From Streptomyces megasporus (GTDB lineage: Bacteria > Actinomycetota > Actinomycetes > Streptomycetales > Streptomycetaceae), in NCBI RefSeq assembly GCF_000718985.1, contig NZ_JODL01000011.1:1-64000 (forward strand): a stretch of DNA of 64,000 nt, read 5' to 3'. Positions within the stretch are counted from its first letter, which is position 1; each line of letters begins with the position of its first letter. Shown in pieces: positions 56,658 to 64,000 of the stretch. Both the position numbers and the translations under genes were made by a program. The notes below the pieces were generated by a model that saw nothing but the letters and a program-made list of their open reading frames with translations, was not told where the DNA came from and made no database searches.

Positions 56658-56906
56658 TCACGCGCCGCGGTACCGCGGCGCGTGTGCAGATGATGGCACA
56701 GCCTGGGGGCTGTCACCAATCGCCACCTACGTTACCCGGCCGGCGGCCACCCGAGCAAAGCCCTTTGCCGCCGGTGGCAGGACGGTGGTGAGGCGGGCGG
56801 GTGGAGGTGCGCAACGGCGCGCACCGTCGCGCGTTGGAGGGGGATGGGAGAGAAAGAGACCCGCGCTCCCGCGGGTCCACCCGTGCGCCACCTTCCGGGA
56901 GTCGCC

Positions 56907-57365
56907 ATGCTGCGCCGTACCGCCGCCGTCCTCGCCGGAGCCGCCGTGCTGGCCGCCGTCGCCGCGCCGGCCGCCGCCCGTCCCTGGCCCTGGCCGAGAC
57001 CGATCGTGCCGCCCGCCCACCAGGACCAACTCACCATCACCGTCACCGGGGACGGTGCCGCCGTCGAGGGAACCGAGCGGGCTCCCCGGACGTACACGCT
57101 CGAATGTCACCCGGCCGGCGGCAGCCACCCCGACCCCCTCGCCGCCTGCGGCGCCATCGACCGGGCCGCCAAGGGCGCCGGGGACCCGTGGGCACCCGTC
57201 CCCGAGGGGTCCATGTGCGCCCAGGTGTACGGCGGTTCGGCCGTCGCGCGGGTCACCGGAACGTGGCGCGGCGCACCGGTGGACGCCTCCTTCGACCGGA
57301 CGGACGGATGCGAGATCGCGCGCTGGGACGCCCTCGTCCCCGCCCTCCCCCACCCGGGCACGTGA
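56907..57365 (+). CDS. Secreted subtilisin-inhibitor-like protein (SSI family)
   Basis: 152 aa from the ATG at 56907. The signal peptide AAVLAGAAVLAAVAAPAAA is followed by the SSI fold: LTITVTGDG, first disulfide Cys67-Cys81 (ECHPAGGSHPDPLAACG), second Cys104-Cys135. Aligning MCAQVY with SSI's MCPMVY places Gln106 at P1 and Ala at P2, unlike the usual Met/Lys/Arg P1 after Pro. SSI proteins inhibit extracellular serine proteases. The atypical site suggests an unusual target or lost inhibition. Confidence 0.88.
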   Translation: MLRRTAAVLAGAAVLAAVAAPAAARPWPWPRPIVPPAHQDQLTITVTGDGAAVEGTERAPRTYTLECHPAGGSHPDPLAACGAIDRAAKGAGDPWAPVPEGSMCAQVYGGSAVARVTGTWRGAPVDASFDRTDGCEIARWDALVPALPHPGT

Positions 57366-57550
57366 CGCATCTCATACCTCGGGACGGGGCCGGCCCCACG
57401 TTCTCCCCACCCTCCCCACGCATCCGCCGTCGCTTCCGCCACCGCTGCCCGTAGACTCCCCCTAGTGGCACGCACAGGAGAACGGCACACCGACCGCGTC
57501 CCCGGTGCTGTCACGAGGCACCAGCCGGTCAGCAGGGAGGATGCGTCGTC

Positions 57551-60500
57551 GTGAGCAGCAGGCCATCCCGAGGCGCTGCTCGCCTCGCCGCCATACTCGA
57601 CGCCCTGCCGGACGCGCTGCTCCTGGTGAACTGCAACGGCACGGTCGTCAACGCCAACAGCATCGCGCTGGAGCTCTTCGAGGCGCCGGGCACGGCCCTG
57701 GTCGGTCGCGGCCTGCTGGACCTGCTGCCGGACTTCGACTCCAAGCTCATCCCCGGCTCGATGCGCCGCCCGGACGACGTCCCCCAAGCCCGCACCAAGC
57801 CGACGCGGATGGTGGCCCGGCGCACCGACGGCACCCCGTTCATGGCCGAGGTGACCAGCGCCAACCTGGAGGACGGGCGCACCCCCTACGAGTCGTCCTT
57901 CGAGGCCGCCTACGCCGACCACGGCAACAGCTACACCGGCGACGAACTGCTCATGCTCGTCGTCCGCGACCTCACCGGCACCATCGACACCGAGGCCGAA
58001 CTGGCCCGGCAGCAGCGCCAGACCGAGATGATCCTGCGCGCCGCCGCCGAGGGCGTGGTCGGCGTGGACACCGAGGGCCGGGTCGTCCTGGTCAACCCGG
58101 CCGCCGCCCAGATCCTGGGCTACCGGGCGAGCGACCTGGGCGGTCAGAAGCTGCACCCGCTGGTCCACCACTCGCGTCCCGACGGCAGTCCCCTGCCGTA
58201 CGAGGAGACGCCGCTCGCGGACACCCTGCGCTCGGGCCGCAAGCACCGGGTGCGCGGGCAGGTGCTGTGGACCAAGGACGGACGCGCGGTGCCGGTCGAC
58301 CTGACGACCGCGCCCGTGCGCGACGGCGACCAGCTCGTCGGCGCCGTCCTCGCCTTCACCGACCGCACCGCCCACGACGCGCTCGTGGCACGCCACCGAC
58401 AGCTCGTCTCCCTGTTGGAGAACGGGCTGCGCGGGCCGCTGGAGCAGCTCCGCGGCGAGCTGACCGGCTTGGCGTCCGACCCGGCCGGGCAGCTCTGGCC
58501 GGAGGCCAACCAGATCCTGCACTTCCTGGCGGCGGGCTACACCCGGATGACCACGCTGGTGGACAACGTCCTCAGCTACCAGCGGTTGGACTCCGGCGGC
58601 GAGAAGCTGAAGCGCGAGTCGGTCTCCCTGGAGGAGGTCGTCTCGGCCGGCGTCGAGGGCGCGGTCGAGCTGATCGGTCCCGGACGCGCGCAGTTCGCGG
58701 TGCACGCCCCGCCGGTCGCGGTGGAGGTCGACCCGGTGCGGCTGGCGCAGGCGCTGTCCCACGTGGTGGCGGACGTCGCGGGTGTGGACTCGACCGGCAA
58801 CGCGCAGGGAACCGCCTCCGGCGACTCCACGATCGTGGTGGCCGCGGCCCAGCGCGGGGACGTCGTACGCATCGAGGTGCGCGGCCCGTACGGCGGCGGC
58901 AGCCCGGTGCACGAGCCGTTGGTGCGCGGGATCGTGGAGCGGCACGGCGGCGTCCTCCAGACCCACCAGGTGCCGGGGGCGGCGGGCGCCAGCGCCTACG
59001 TCCTGGAGGTGCCGGTGGGCTCCCCGGACCCGTCGGTCGTGAAGCGGTCGGCCCGCGACGCGGACGGCGCGCGGAAGACCGGGGCTCCCGACGCGGCGGA
59101 CACCCCGGCGGCCGGCACCGACGCCTCCGCGCCCGGGCGGGCACAGGCGCCCGCCGGGGCGATCGCCCTGCCCGCCGGTCCCACCTCGGACGCCCCGCGA
59201 GCCACAGCCCCGCAGGCCACGCCCGTCCAGCCGCCCGCCCAACCGTCCGCGCCCACGGTGCCGGACGGCGACGCGAGCGGCGCCACCCCGCTCCCGGCCG
59301 GCACGGTTCCGGCCGGCACGGGACGCCGCCGGGCCCGGCGTGCGCTGGCGCCGGTCGAGGAGCGCGTGGACGGCGGCGCCGGCGACAGCGGCGAGCACGC
59401 GGTGCCGCAGCCTCCCACGGACGGGACGGGCACGCCCTCCTTCCCGCAGCAGGCCAGGCCGAGCGGCCGGCGGGCGCGCCGCGCCCCCGAGGCCGAAGCC
59501 CCGCCGGCCCAGGCGGCCCAGGCGGCCCAGGCGGCCCAGGCACCGGAGCGTGCGGCGTTCGCGCTGCCGCCCGCGCCGGCCGTCCCGCAGGAGGCCCCGC
59601 ACCTCCAGGGCCAGGCCCCGAACCAGGCGCCGAACCAGGCACCGGCCGCCGACCCGCAGCAGACGCCCGCGCCCGCCGGGTTCCCGGCGCCCGAGACCGC
59701 CACCCCCGCGCAGGTGGACCGGCCGACCGGACGTCGCCGCCGCGTCCCGCCCGCCGACGAGGCGCCGCAGCAGCCCTCTGCCGAACCCGACGCCCCCCGG
59801 CCCGACGCTCCGGGCGCGACCGCGTCCGGGGAGGAGCCCGTCGAGCACGCTCACGCGGGCGACGCCGAACAGCCGCAGCGGCCCGACCTCACGGTGGTCG
59901 CGGCCAGCCCCATCTTGGGCGGCGCGGTCCCGCCCACGGCCGCGCCCCGGCAGCGGGCGCTGCCGATGCCGGGCAGCGAGACGTCTCCGGAGCACTCGTC
60001 CGGTGTCAGCGTGCGCACGCTGGGCCAGGGCGTGCCCTTCGCCCGGCAGGCGAACGGCGCGCACTCCGGACAGCACCCCCTCCCGCAGCAGGCGCAGGGG
60101 CAACACTCCGGACAGCACCCCATCCCCCAACCGGCGCAGGGACAGCACTCCGGACAGCACCCCATCCCCCAACAGATGCAGGGGCAGCACTCCGGACAAC
60201 ACGCCATCCCACAGGCCCCCGCCCAGGCGCCCACGCCCACGCCCCCTCCCGCACCGACCGCCGGGCCGGGTCGCCGCCGCAAGCTCGCGGCCCCGCCCGA
60301 CGAGGGCGAGCGCGCTGCCGCCGCGGCGGCAGCGGCTGCCGCGGCCGGAGCACCGACGCACGCCCAGCCGCAGCAGCCCCAGCTCCCCCACGTCCCGGGC
60401 GCGCCGCACGCCTCGCCGCACAACTCCACGTCCGGTGGGCGGGAGTTCGCGATCGGCGCTCCCGAGGCCGGGGTCGAGGGACCGGAGCCGTTGGACGGGC

Positions 60501-61291
60501 CGGGAGGCGCGGTCGAGGTCACGGGCAGCCACGGGGCGTCGGTGCCGATGCCCGCCGACGACGAACTGCCGCCCGAGCCGCTGGACAACCCGCGGCGGCT
60601 GCTGGTGTGGCCCGAGCCGGACGTCTCCACGCAGCAGGCCCTGACCGACCGCGGCTACCGCCCCGTCATCGTCCACTCCCGCGAGGAGGTGGACGCCCAG
60701 ATCGCGGCGTACCCGGCGGCCCTCTTCGTGGACCCGCTGACCGGTCCCATCACCCGCACGGCCCTGCAGTCGCTGCGTCAGGCCGCCGTCGCCGCCGAGG
60801 TGCCGGTGCTGGTGACGGCCGGGCTGGGGCAGGCGTCGCGGGAGGCCGCGTACGGCGCCGACCCGGCCGTCCTCCTCAAGGCCCTGGCGCCGCGCGACAG
60901 CGAGCAGCACCCGCCGCGGGTGCTGCTGGTGGAGGAGCGCGCCGAGATCGCCGAGGCCTTCGCCGCGACGCTGGAGCGACGCGGCATGCAGACCGCGCAC
61001 GCCCCCTCGGACGCGGACGCGGTGCAGGTCGCCGCGCAGGTCCGGCCGAACCTGGTGGTGATGGACCTGATGCAGGTGCGTCGCCGCCGCGCCGGGATCA
61101 TCGACTGGCTGCGGGCGAACGGCCTGCTCAACCGCACCCCGTTCGTCGTCTACACCTCGGCCGGCATCGACCCGAACGAGCTCCACCGCCTCGCTTCCGG
61201 GGAGACGGTCCTCTTCCTCGCGGAGAGGTCCACCAGCACGGAGGTCCAGTCGCGCATCGTGGACCTGCTCGCGAAGATCGGGGCCAACTAG
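57551..61291 (+). CDS. PAS-pseudokinase protein with receiver-like C-terminus
   Basis: 1246 aa from a GTG. Two PAS domains (residues about 15-90 and 160-270) precede a HisKA-like helix where the phosphoacceptor His is replaced by Asn291 (ENGLRGPL). The HATPase region lacks a recognisable N-box, so it is probably not an active kinase. Residues about 500-1010 are low-complexity Pro/Ala/Gln sequence, including four 14-aa HSGQHPIPQ-type repeats (60062-60229). The C-terminus is receiver-like (RVLLVEERAEI, phosphoacceptor-like Asp1172, YTSAG) but has Glu1128/1129 in place of the usual Asp pair and Ala-Glu in place of Lys. A protein-protein scaffold or signal integrator is inferred. Confidence 0.8.
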   Translation: MSSRPSRGAARLAAILDALPDALLLVNCNGTVVNANSIALELFEAPGTALVGRGLLDLLPDFDSKLIPGSMRRPDDVPQARTKPTRMVARRTDGTPFMAEVTSANLEDGRTPYESSFEAAYADHGNSYTGDELLMLVVRDLTGTIDTEAELARQQRQTEMILRAAAEGVVGVDTEGRVVLVNPAAAQILGYRASDLGGQKLHPLVHHSRPDGSPLPYEETPLADTLRSGRKHRVRGQVLWTKDGRAVPVDLTTAPVRDGDQLVGAVLAFTDRTAHDALVARHRQLVSLLENGLRGPLEQLRGELTGLASDPAGQLWPEANQILHFLAAGYTRMTTLVDNVLSYQRLDSGGEKLKRESVSLEEVVSAGVEGAVELIGPGRAQFAVHAPPVAVEVDPVRLAQALSHVVADVAGVDSTGNAQGTASGDSTIVVAAAQRGDVVRIEVRGPYGGGSPVHEPLVRGIVERHGGVLQTHQVPGAAGASAYVLEVPVGSPDPSVVKRSARDADGARKTGAPDAADTPAAGTDASAPGRAQAPAGAIALPAGPTSDAPRATAPQATPVQPPAQPSAPTVPDGDASGATPLPAGTVPAGTGRRRARRALAPVEERVDGGAGDSGEHAVPQPPTDGTGTPSFPQQARPSGRRARRAPEAEAPPAQAAQAAQAAQAPERAAFALPPAPAVPQEAPHLQGQAPNQAPNQAPAADPQQTPAPAGFPAPETATPAQVDRPTGRRRRVPPADEAPQQPSAEPDAPRPDAPGATASGEEPVEHAHAGDAEQPQRPDLTVVAASPILGGAVPPTAAPRQRALPMPGSETSPEHSSGVSVRTLGQGVPFARQANGAHSGQHPLPQQAQGQHSGQHPIPQPAQGQHSGQHPIPQQMQGQHSGQHAIPQAPAQAPTPTPPPAPTAGPGRRRKLAAPPDEGERAAAAAAAAAAAGAPTHAQPQQPQLPHVPGAPHASPHNSTSGGREFAIGAPEAGVEGPEPLDGPGGAVEVTGSHGASVPMPADDELPPEPLDNPRRLLVWPEPDVSTQQALTDRGYRPVIVHSREEVDAQIAAYPAALFVDPLTGPITRTALQSLRQAAVAAEVPVLVTAGLGQASREAAYGADPAVLLKALAPRDSEQHPPRVLLVEERAEIAEAFAATLERRGMQTAHAPSDADAVQVAAQVRPNLVVMDLMQVRRRRAGIIDWLRANGLLNRTPFVVYTSAGIDPNELHRLASGETVLFLAERSTSTEVQSRIVDLLAKIGAN
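60062..60229 (+). repeat. Four 42-bp tandem repeats in the PAS protein
   Basis: The unit beginning CACTCCGGACAGCAC recurs at 60062, 60104, 60146 and 60188, exactly 42 bp apart, encoding HSGQHPIPQ-type 14-mers with few changes. Copy number could vary by slippage without a frameshift. Confidence 0.85.
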
Positions 61292-61294
61292 AGC

Positions 61295-61321
61295 GGGTCG
61301 GCCGGGGTTCCCGGCCGACCC
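61295..61321. terminator. Bidirectional terminator
   Basis: A perfect 11-bp stem (61295-61305 with 61311-61321) with a 5-nt loop between two convergent genes. Confidence 0.75.
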
Positions 61322-61361
61322 GTGCGACCCGTGCGACCCGCCCGTTCCGGGAGCCGCCCGT

Positions 61362-63014
61362 TCAGAGTCGGGTGACGTCCAGCTCGCCCTTGGCGTACTG
61401 CGCCCGGATCACCTTCTTGTCGAACTTGCCGACGCTCGTCTTCGGCACGGCCGGGATCAGCGCCCACCGCTCGGGGACCTGCCACCGGGCGACCCTCTCG
61501 GCGAGGAACTCCCGCAGTTCCTGGTACGTGACGTCCCCCGCCCCGTCCTTCAGGACGACCGTGGCCAGCGGGCGTTCGCCCCACTTCTCGTCGGGCACGG
61601 CCACGACGGCGGCCTCGGCGACGGCCGGGTGGCCCATGAGCTGGTTCTCCAGTTCCACGGACGAGATCCACTCGCCGCCCGACTTGATGACGTCCTTGGC
61701 GCGGTCCGTCAGCGTCAGGTAGCCGTCGGGGGTGATCACGCCGACGTCGCCGGTGCGCAGCCAGCCGTCCGGGCTGAACTTGTCGTCGGGGCGGACGGGG
61801 TCGGCGTCCGCGCCCCCGTAGTACGCCCCGGCGATCCAGGGGCCGCGCACCTCCAGCTCGCCGGCGGACTCCCCGTCCCAGGGCATCTCCGTTCCGTCCG
61901 GGCCGATCAGCCGGGCCTCGACGGAGGCGGGGAAGCGGCCCTGGCTGATGCGGTACGGCCAGGCCTCCTCGTCGCTCAGCCCGCCCGGCGGGTGGGCGAC
62001 GGTGCCCAGGGGGGAGGTCTCGGTCATGCCCCAGGCGTGGGTGACCGTCACGCCGTACTTCTCGCCGAACGTCTTCATCAGGGAGGGCGGGCAGGCCGAG
62101 CCGCCGATGGTGACGTTCTTCAGGGAGGAGATGTCGCGCGGTCTGGCGGCCAGTTCGGCCAGCAGTCCCTGCCAGATGGTGGGGACGGCCGCCGAGTGCG
62201 TGGGGCGTTCGGCCTCGATCATCTCGGCGAGCGGGGCGGGCTGGAGGAAGCGGTCCGGCATCAGCAGGTTGACGCCGGTCATGAAGACGGCGTGCGGCAG
62301 TCCCCAGGCGTTGACGTGGAACATCGGCACCACGGGAAGGGTGGTGTCGGCATCGGTCAGCCCCATGGACTCGCCCATGTTGACCTGCATCGAGTGCAGG
62401 TAGATGGAGCGGTGGGAGTAGACCACGCCCTTGGGGTCGCCGGTGGTGCCGGAGGTGTAGCACATGGCGGCGGCCTCGCGTTCGTCCAACTCCGGCCAGT
62501 CGTAGGTGGTCGGACGCCCCTCGATCAGCGCCTCGTACTCGTGGACGGTGGGACGGCAGCCCTCCAGCAGGGAGGTGTCGCCGGGGCCGACGACCACGAC
62601 GTGCTCGACCGGCTCCATCTTCGGCAGCAGCGGCGCCAGCAGCGGCAGCAGCGAACCGTTGACCAGGACGACGCGGTCCGCGGCGTGGTTGACGATCCAC
62701 ACGAGCTGCTCGGCGGGGAGCCGGAGGTTGAGGGTGTGCAGGACCGACCCCATGGACGGGATGGCGAAGTACGCCTCGACGTGTTCGGCGTTGTTCCACA
62801 TCAAGGTGGCCACCCGGTCGTCGCGGGCCACGCCGAGTTCGTCGCGCAGGGCGTGCGCGAGCCGGGCCGCGCGGGCGCCGACCTCCGCGAACGTGCGGCG
62901 CTGAGGTTCGCCCTCCCCGGTCCAGGTCGTGATCCGCGATTTTCCGTGGACCGTGCTTCCGTGGCGCAGGATGCGCGAGACGGTCAGCGGTACGTCTTGC
63001 ATCGTGCTCAGCAC
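61362..63014 (-). CDS. Long-chain fatty acyl-CoA ligase
   Basis: 550 aa from the GTG at 63014, chosen because GGGAGG lies 5 nt upstream; an ATG 12 bp inside is possible. AMP-forming ligase: P-loop-like [30 protein letters not shown] and the C-terminal hinge [18 protein letters not shown] with the catalytic Lys near TSVGKFDKK. It activates fatty acids for degradation or lipid synthesis in the cytosol. Other acids are possible; the sequence best fits medium/long chain enzymes. Confidence 0.92.
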   Translation of the reverse strand: MLSTMQDVPLTVSRILRHGSTVHGKSRITTWTGEGEPQRRTFAEVGARAARLAHALRDELGVARDDRVATLMWNNAEHVEAYFAIPSMGSVLHTLNLRLPAEQLVWIVNHAADRVVLVNGSLLPLLAPLLPKMEPVEHVVVVGPGDTSLLEGCRPTVHEYEALIEGRPTTYDWPELDEREAAAMCYTSGTTGDPKGVVYSHRSIYLHSMQVNMGESMGLTDADTTLPVVPMFHVNAWGLPHAVFMTGVNLLMPDRFLQPAPLAEMIEAERPTHSAAVPTIWQGLLAELAARPRDISSLKNVTIGGSACPPSLMKTFGEKYGVTVTHAWGMTETSPLGTVAHPPGGLSDEEAWPYRISQGRFPASVEARLIGPDGTEMPWDGESAGELEVRGPWIAGAYYGGADADPVRPDDKFSPDGWLRTGDVGVITPDGYLTLTDRAKDVIKSGGEWISSVELENQLMGHPAVAEAAVVAVPDEKWGERPLATVVLKDGAGDVTYQELREFLAERVARWQVPERWALIPAVPKTSVGKFDKKVIRAQYAKGELDVTRL

Positions 63015-63238
63015 CGGGGCCTCCCGAGTTATACGGGCGCTACGCTTCGGTAACGCGGGCGTTCTCTCGGAAGACTGCCACCGACCGGTCGGTATGTCAC
63101 TAGGCGAGCGCGCGAAGATGTCTCCGATCCGGCCTCCGTCCCCGCCCCCGCTCGTCCCCGTGTCCGCTCGCCCGTGCGTCCCCCCATCCGCGCCTGCGGC
63201 CGTCCCCGCCCCCGCTCCCGCGCCGTCGCGGTGGCCCG

Positions 63239-63874
63239 TCAGGCGGCGGTGGTCAGTCCGTGGTGCTGCCCGACCCCGGCCTTCCTCCGACGCGCCACGC
63301 CCCGCCCGGCCGACACGGCGCCCGCGCGTTCCCCGTCCTCCGCGCCCCCGAACACGTCCACGGCGAGCCGCGGGTCCTCGCGGAGCTTGGCCAGCGCCCG
63401 TGACACCGCGCTCTTGACGGTGCCGACCGAGACCCCCAGCACCTCGGCCGTCTGGGCCTCGCTCAGATCCTCGTAGTACCGCAGGACCACCATGGCCCGC
63501 TGCCGGTCCGGGAGCCCCCGCACCGCCCGCCACACCGCGTCGCGCACGGCCTGCTGTTCGGCGGGATCGGACACCGGCACCGGCTCCGGCTCCGGCAACT
63601 CCTCACAGGCGTACTCGTCCACCCGCCGCTTGCGCCACTGCGAGGTGCGCGTGTTGACCAGCGCGCGGCGCACGTAACCGTCGAGCGCGCGCTGGTCCTC
63701 GATCCTCTCCCACGCCAGATACGTCTTGGTCAGAGCCGTCTGGAGCAGGTCCTCGGCGTCGCACGGATTGGGGGTGAGCGAGCGGGCCGTGCGCAGCAGC
63801 ACCGGTCTGCGTGCCCGGACGTACGAGGTGAACGTCAGCGGCGTCACGGTCGCGGTGGTCCCATGCGTGGTCAT
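63239..63874 (-). CDS. SigE-family RNA polymerase sigma factor
   Basis: 211 aa. Region 2 (FTSYVRARRPVLLRTARSL, CDAEDLLQTALTKTYLAW) and region 4 (LPDRQRAMVVLRYYEDLSEA, LGVSVGTVKSAVSRALAKLR) match the ECF SigE group of actinobacteria. The last 30 residues are an Ala/Gly/Arg tail not typical of the family. No anti-sigma partner is visible downstream, since the next gene is the acyl-CoA ligase in the same direction 224 bp away. Confidence 0.87.
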   Translation of the reverse strand: MTTHGTTATVTPLTFTSYVRARRPVLLRTARSLTPNPCDAEDLLQTALTKTYLAWERIEDQRALDGYVRRALVNTRTSQWRKRRVDEYACEELPEPEPVPVSDPAEQQAVRDAVWRAVRGLPDRQRAMVVLRYYEDLSEAQTAEVLGVSVGTVKSAVSRALAKLREDPRLAVDVFGGAEDGERAGAVSAGRGVARRRKAGVGQHHGLTTAA

Positions 63875-64000
63875 GGCCCAACGCTATGAGCCGGGGTCCC
63901 CTCCCGAATCGGCCACAGGTGCCGATACCGGCTCCCTCTCAGGTTGGAGGCGCCGCCTCCTCCACACCTCCCCTGGGGGGACACCCGTACCGCTCCGGCT

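Noticed and set aside
59100..60450. CRISPR-like array suggested by regular repeats
   Set aside because: Repeats are contiguous 42-bp in-frame coding units without spacers.
57107..61186. Minus-strand frame of about 1359 codons
   Set aside because: Antisense shadow of the PAS protein; no motif, no plausible start or ribosome site.

Overview
The window is high-GC actinobacterial DNA, almost certainly from Streptomyces or a close relative. The evidence is the codon bias (G/C third positions, frequent GTG starts, GGAGG-type ribosome sites), two sporulation-type SigF/SigN-like sigma factors, an SSI-type protease inhibitor, a secreted polysaccharide-degrading set and a ParB/parS-like site. The parS-like site suggests the segment lies in the origin-proximal chromosome core.

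Layout. (1) 1-4034 is the right end of an integrated element. It ends in a 45-bp 3' fragment of a tRNA-Pro(CGG) gene followed by that tRNA's own terminator. Its visible cargo is a translationally coupled two-gene system: a protein with two GHKL ATPase modules and a receiver-domain protein with an unassigned C-terminal domain. (2) 4654-19643 is ordinary core DNA: DEDDh exonuclease, SURF1, an ECF sigma factor with a membrane partner, lysC-asd, Uma2-like nuclease, two zinc dehydrogenase-type genes across the window, small regulators, DUF5063 protein and recR. (3) 19769-22783 is ybaB, dnaX, the SRP RNA and tRNA-Ser(GGA). (4) 23258-28271 holds a small membrane protein, a helicase-like protein, a phosphorothioate-type HNH restriction endonuclease and a thiostrepton-resistance-type rRNA methyltransferase. 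(5) 28362-44864 is a carbohydrate and redox block: TetR regulator with its operator, GH3 and GH30 enzymes, Kef-type antiporter, universal stress protein, formaldehyde-dehydrogenase-like enzyme, PL11 rhamnogalacturonan lyase behind a clear promoter with tandem operators, patatin-like protein, alditol oxidase and an M28 aminopeptidase. (6) 45021-56657 is core: LytR-C protein, upp, tadA and its partner, tRNA-Ser(CGA), SigF/SigN pair, MarR plus MFS exporter, parS-like site, DinB protein, a frameshifted SpoIIE phosphatase, tRNA-Arg(ACG) and tRNA-Ser(GCT). (7) 56907-64000 is an SSI-type inhibitor, a large PAS/pseudokinase protein with a 42-bp tandem repeat, an acyl-CoA ligase and a second SigE-family sigma factor.

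The genes that most plausibly form interacting sets are: the coupled GHKL/receiver pair on the element; lysC-asd (4-bp overlap) for aspartate-family amino acids; the sigma/membrane protein pair (4-bp overlap); the dnaX-ybaB-recR recombination/replication group; TetR, GH3 and GH30 for beta-glucan use; and tadA with its associated protein. The most unusual material is the tRNA-Pro-integrated two-gene cargo, the PT-directed nuclease next to a lone tsnR-like gene, the pseudokinase with tandem repeats, and several well-defined operators whose regulators are not in the window.
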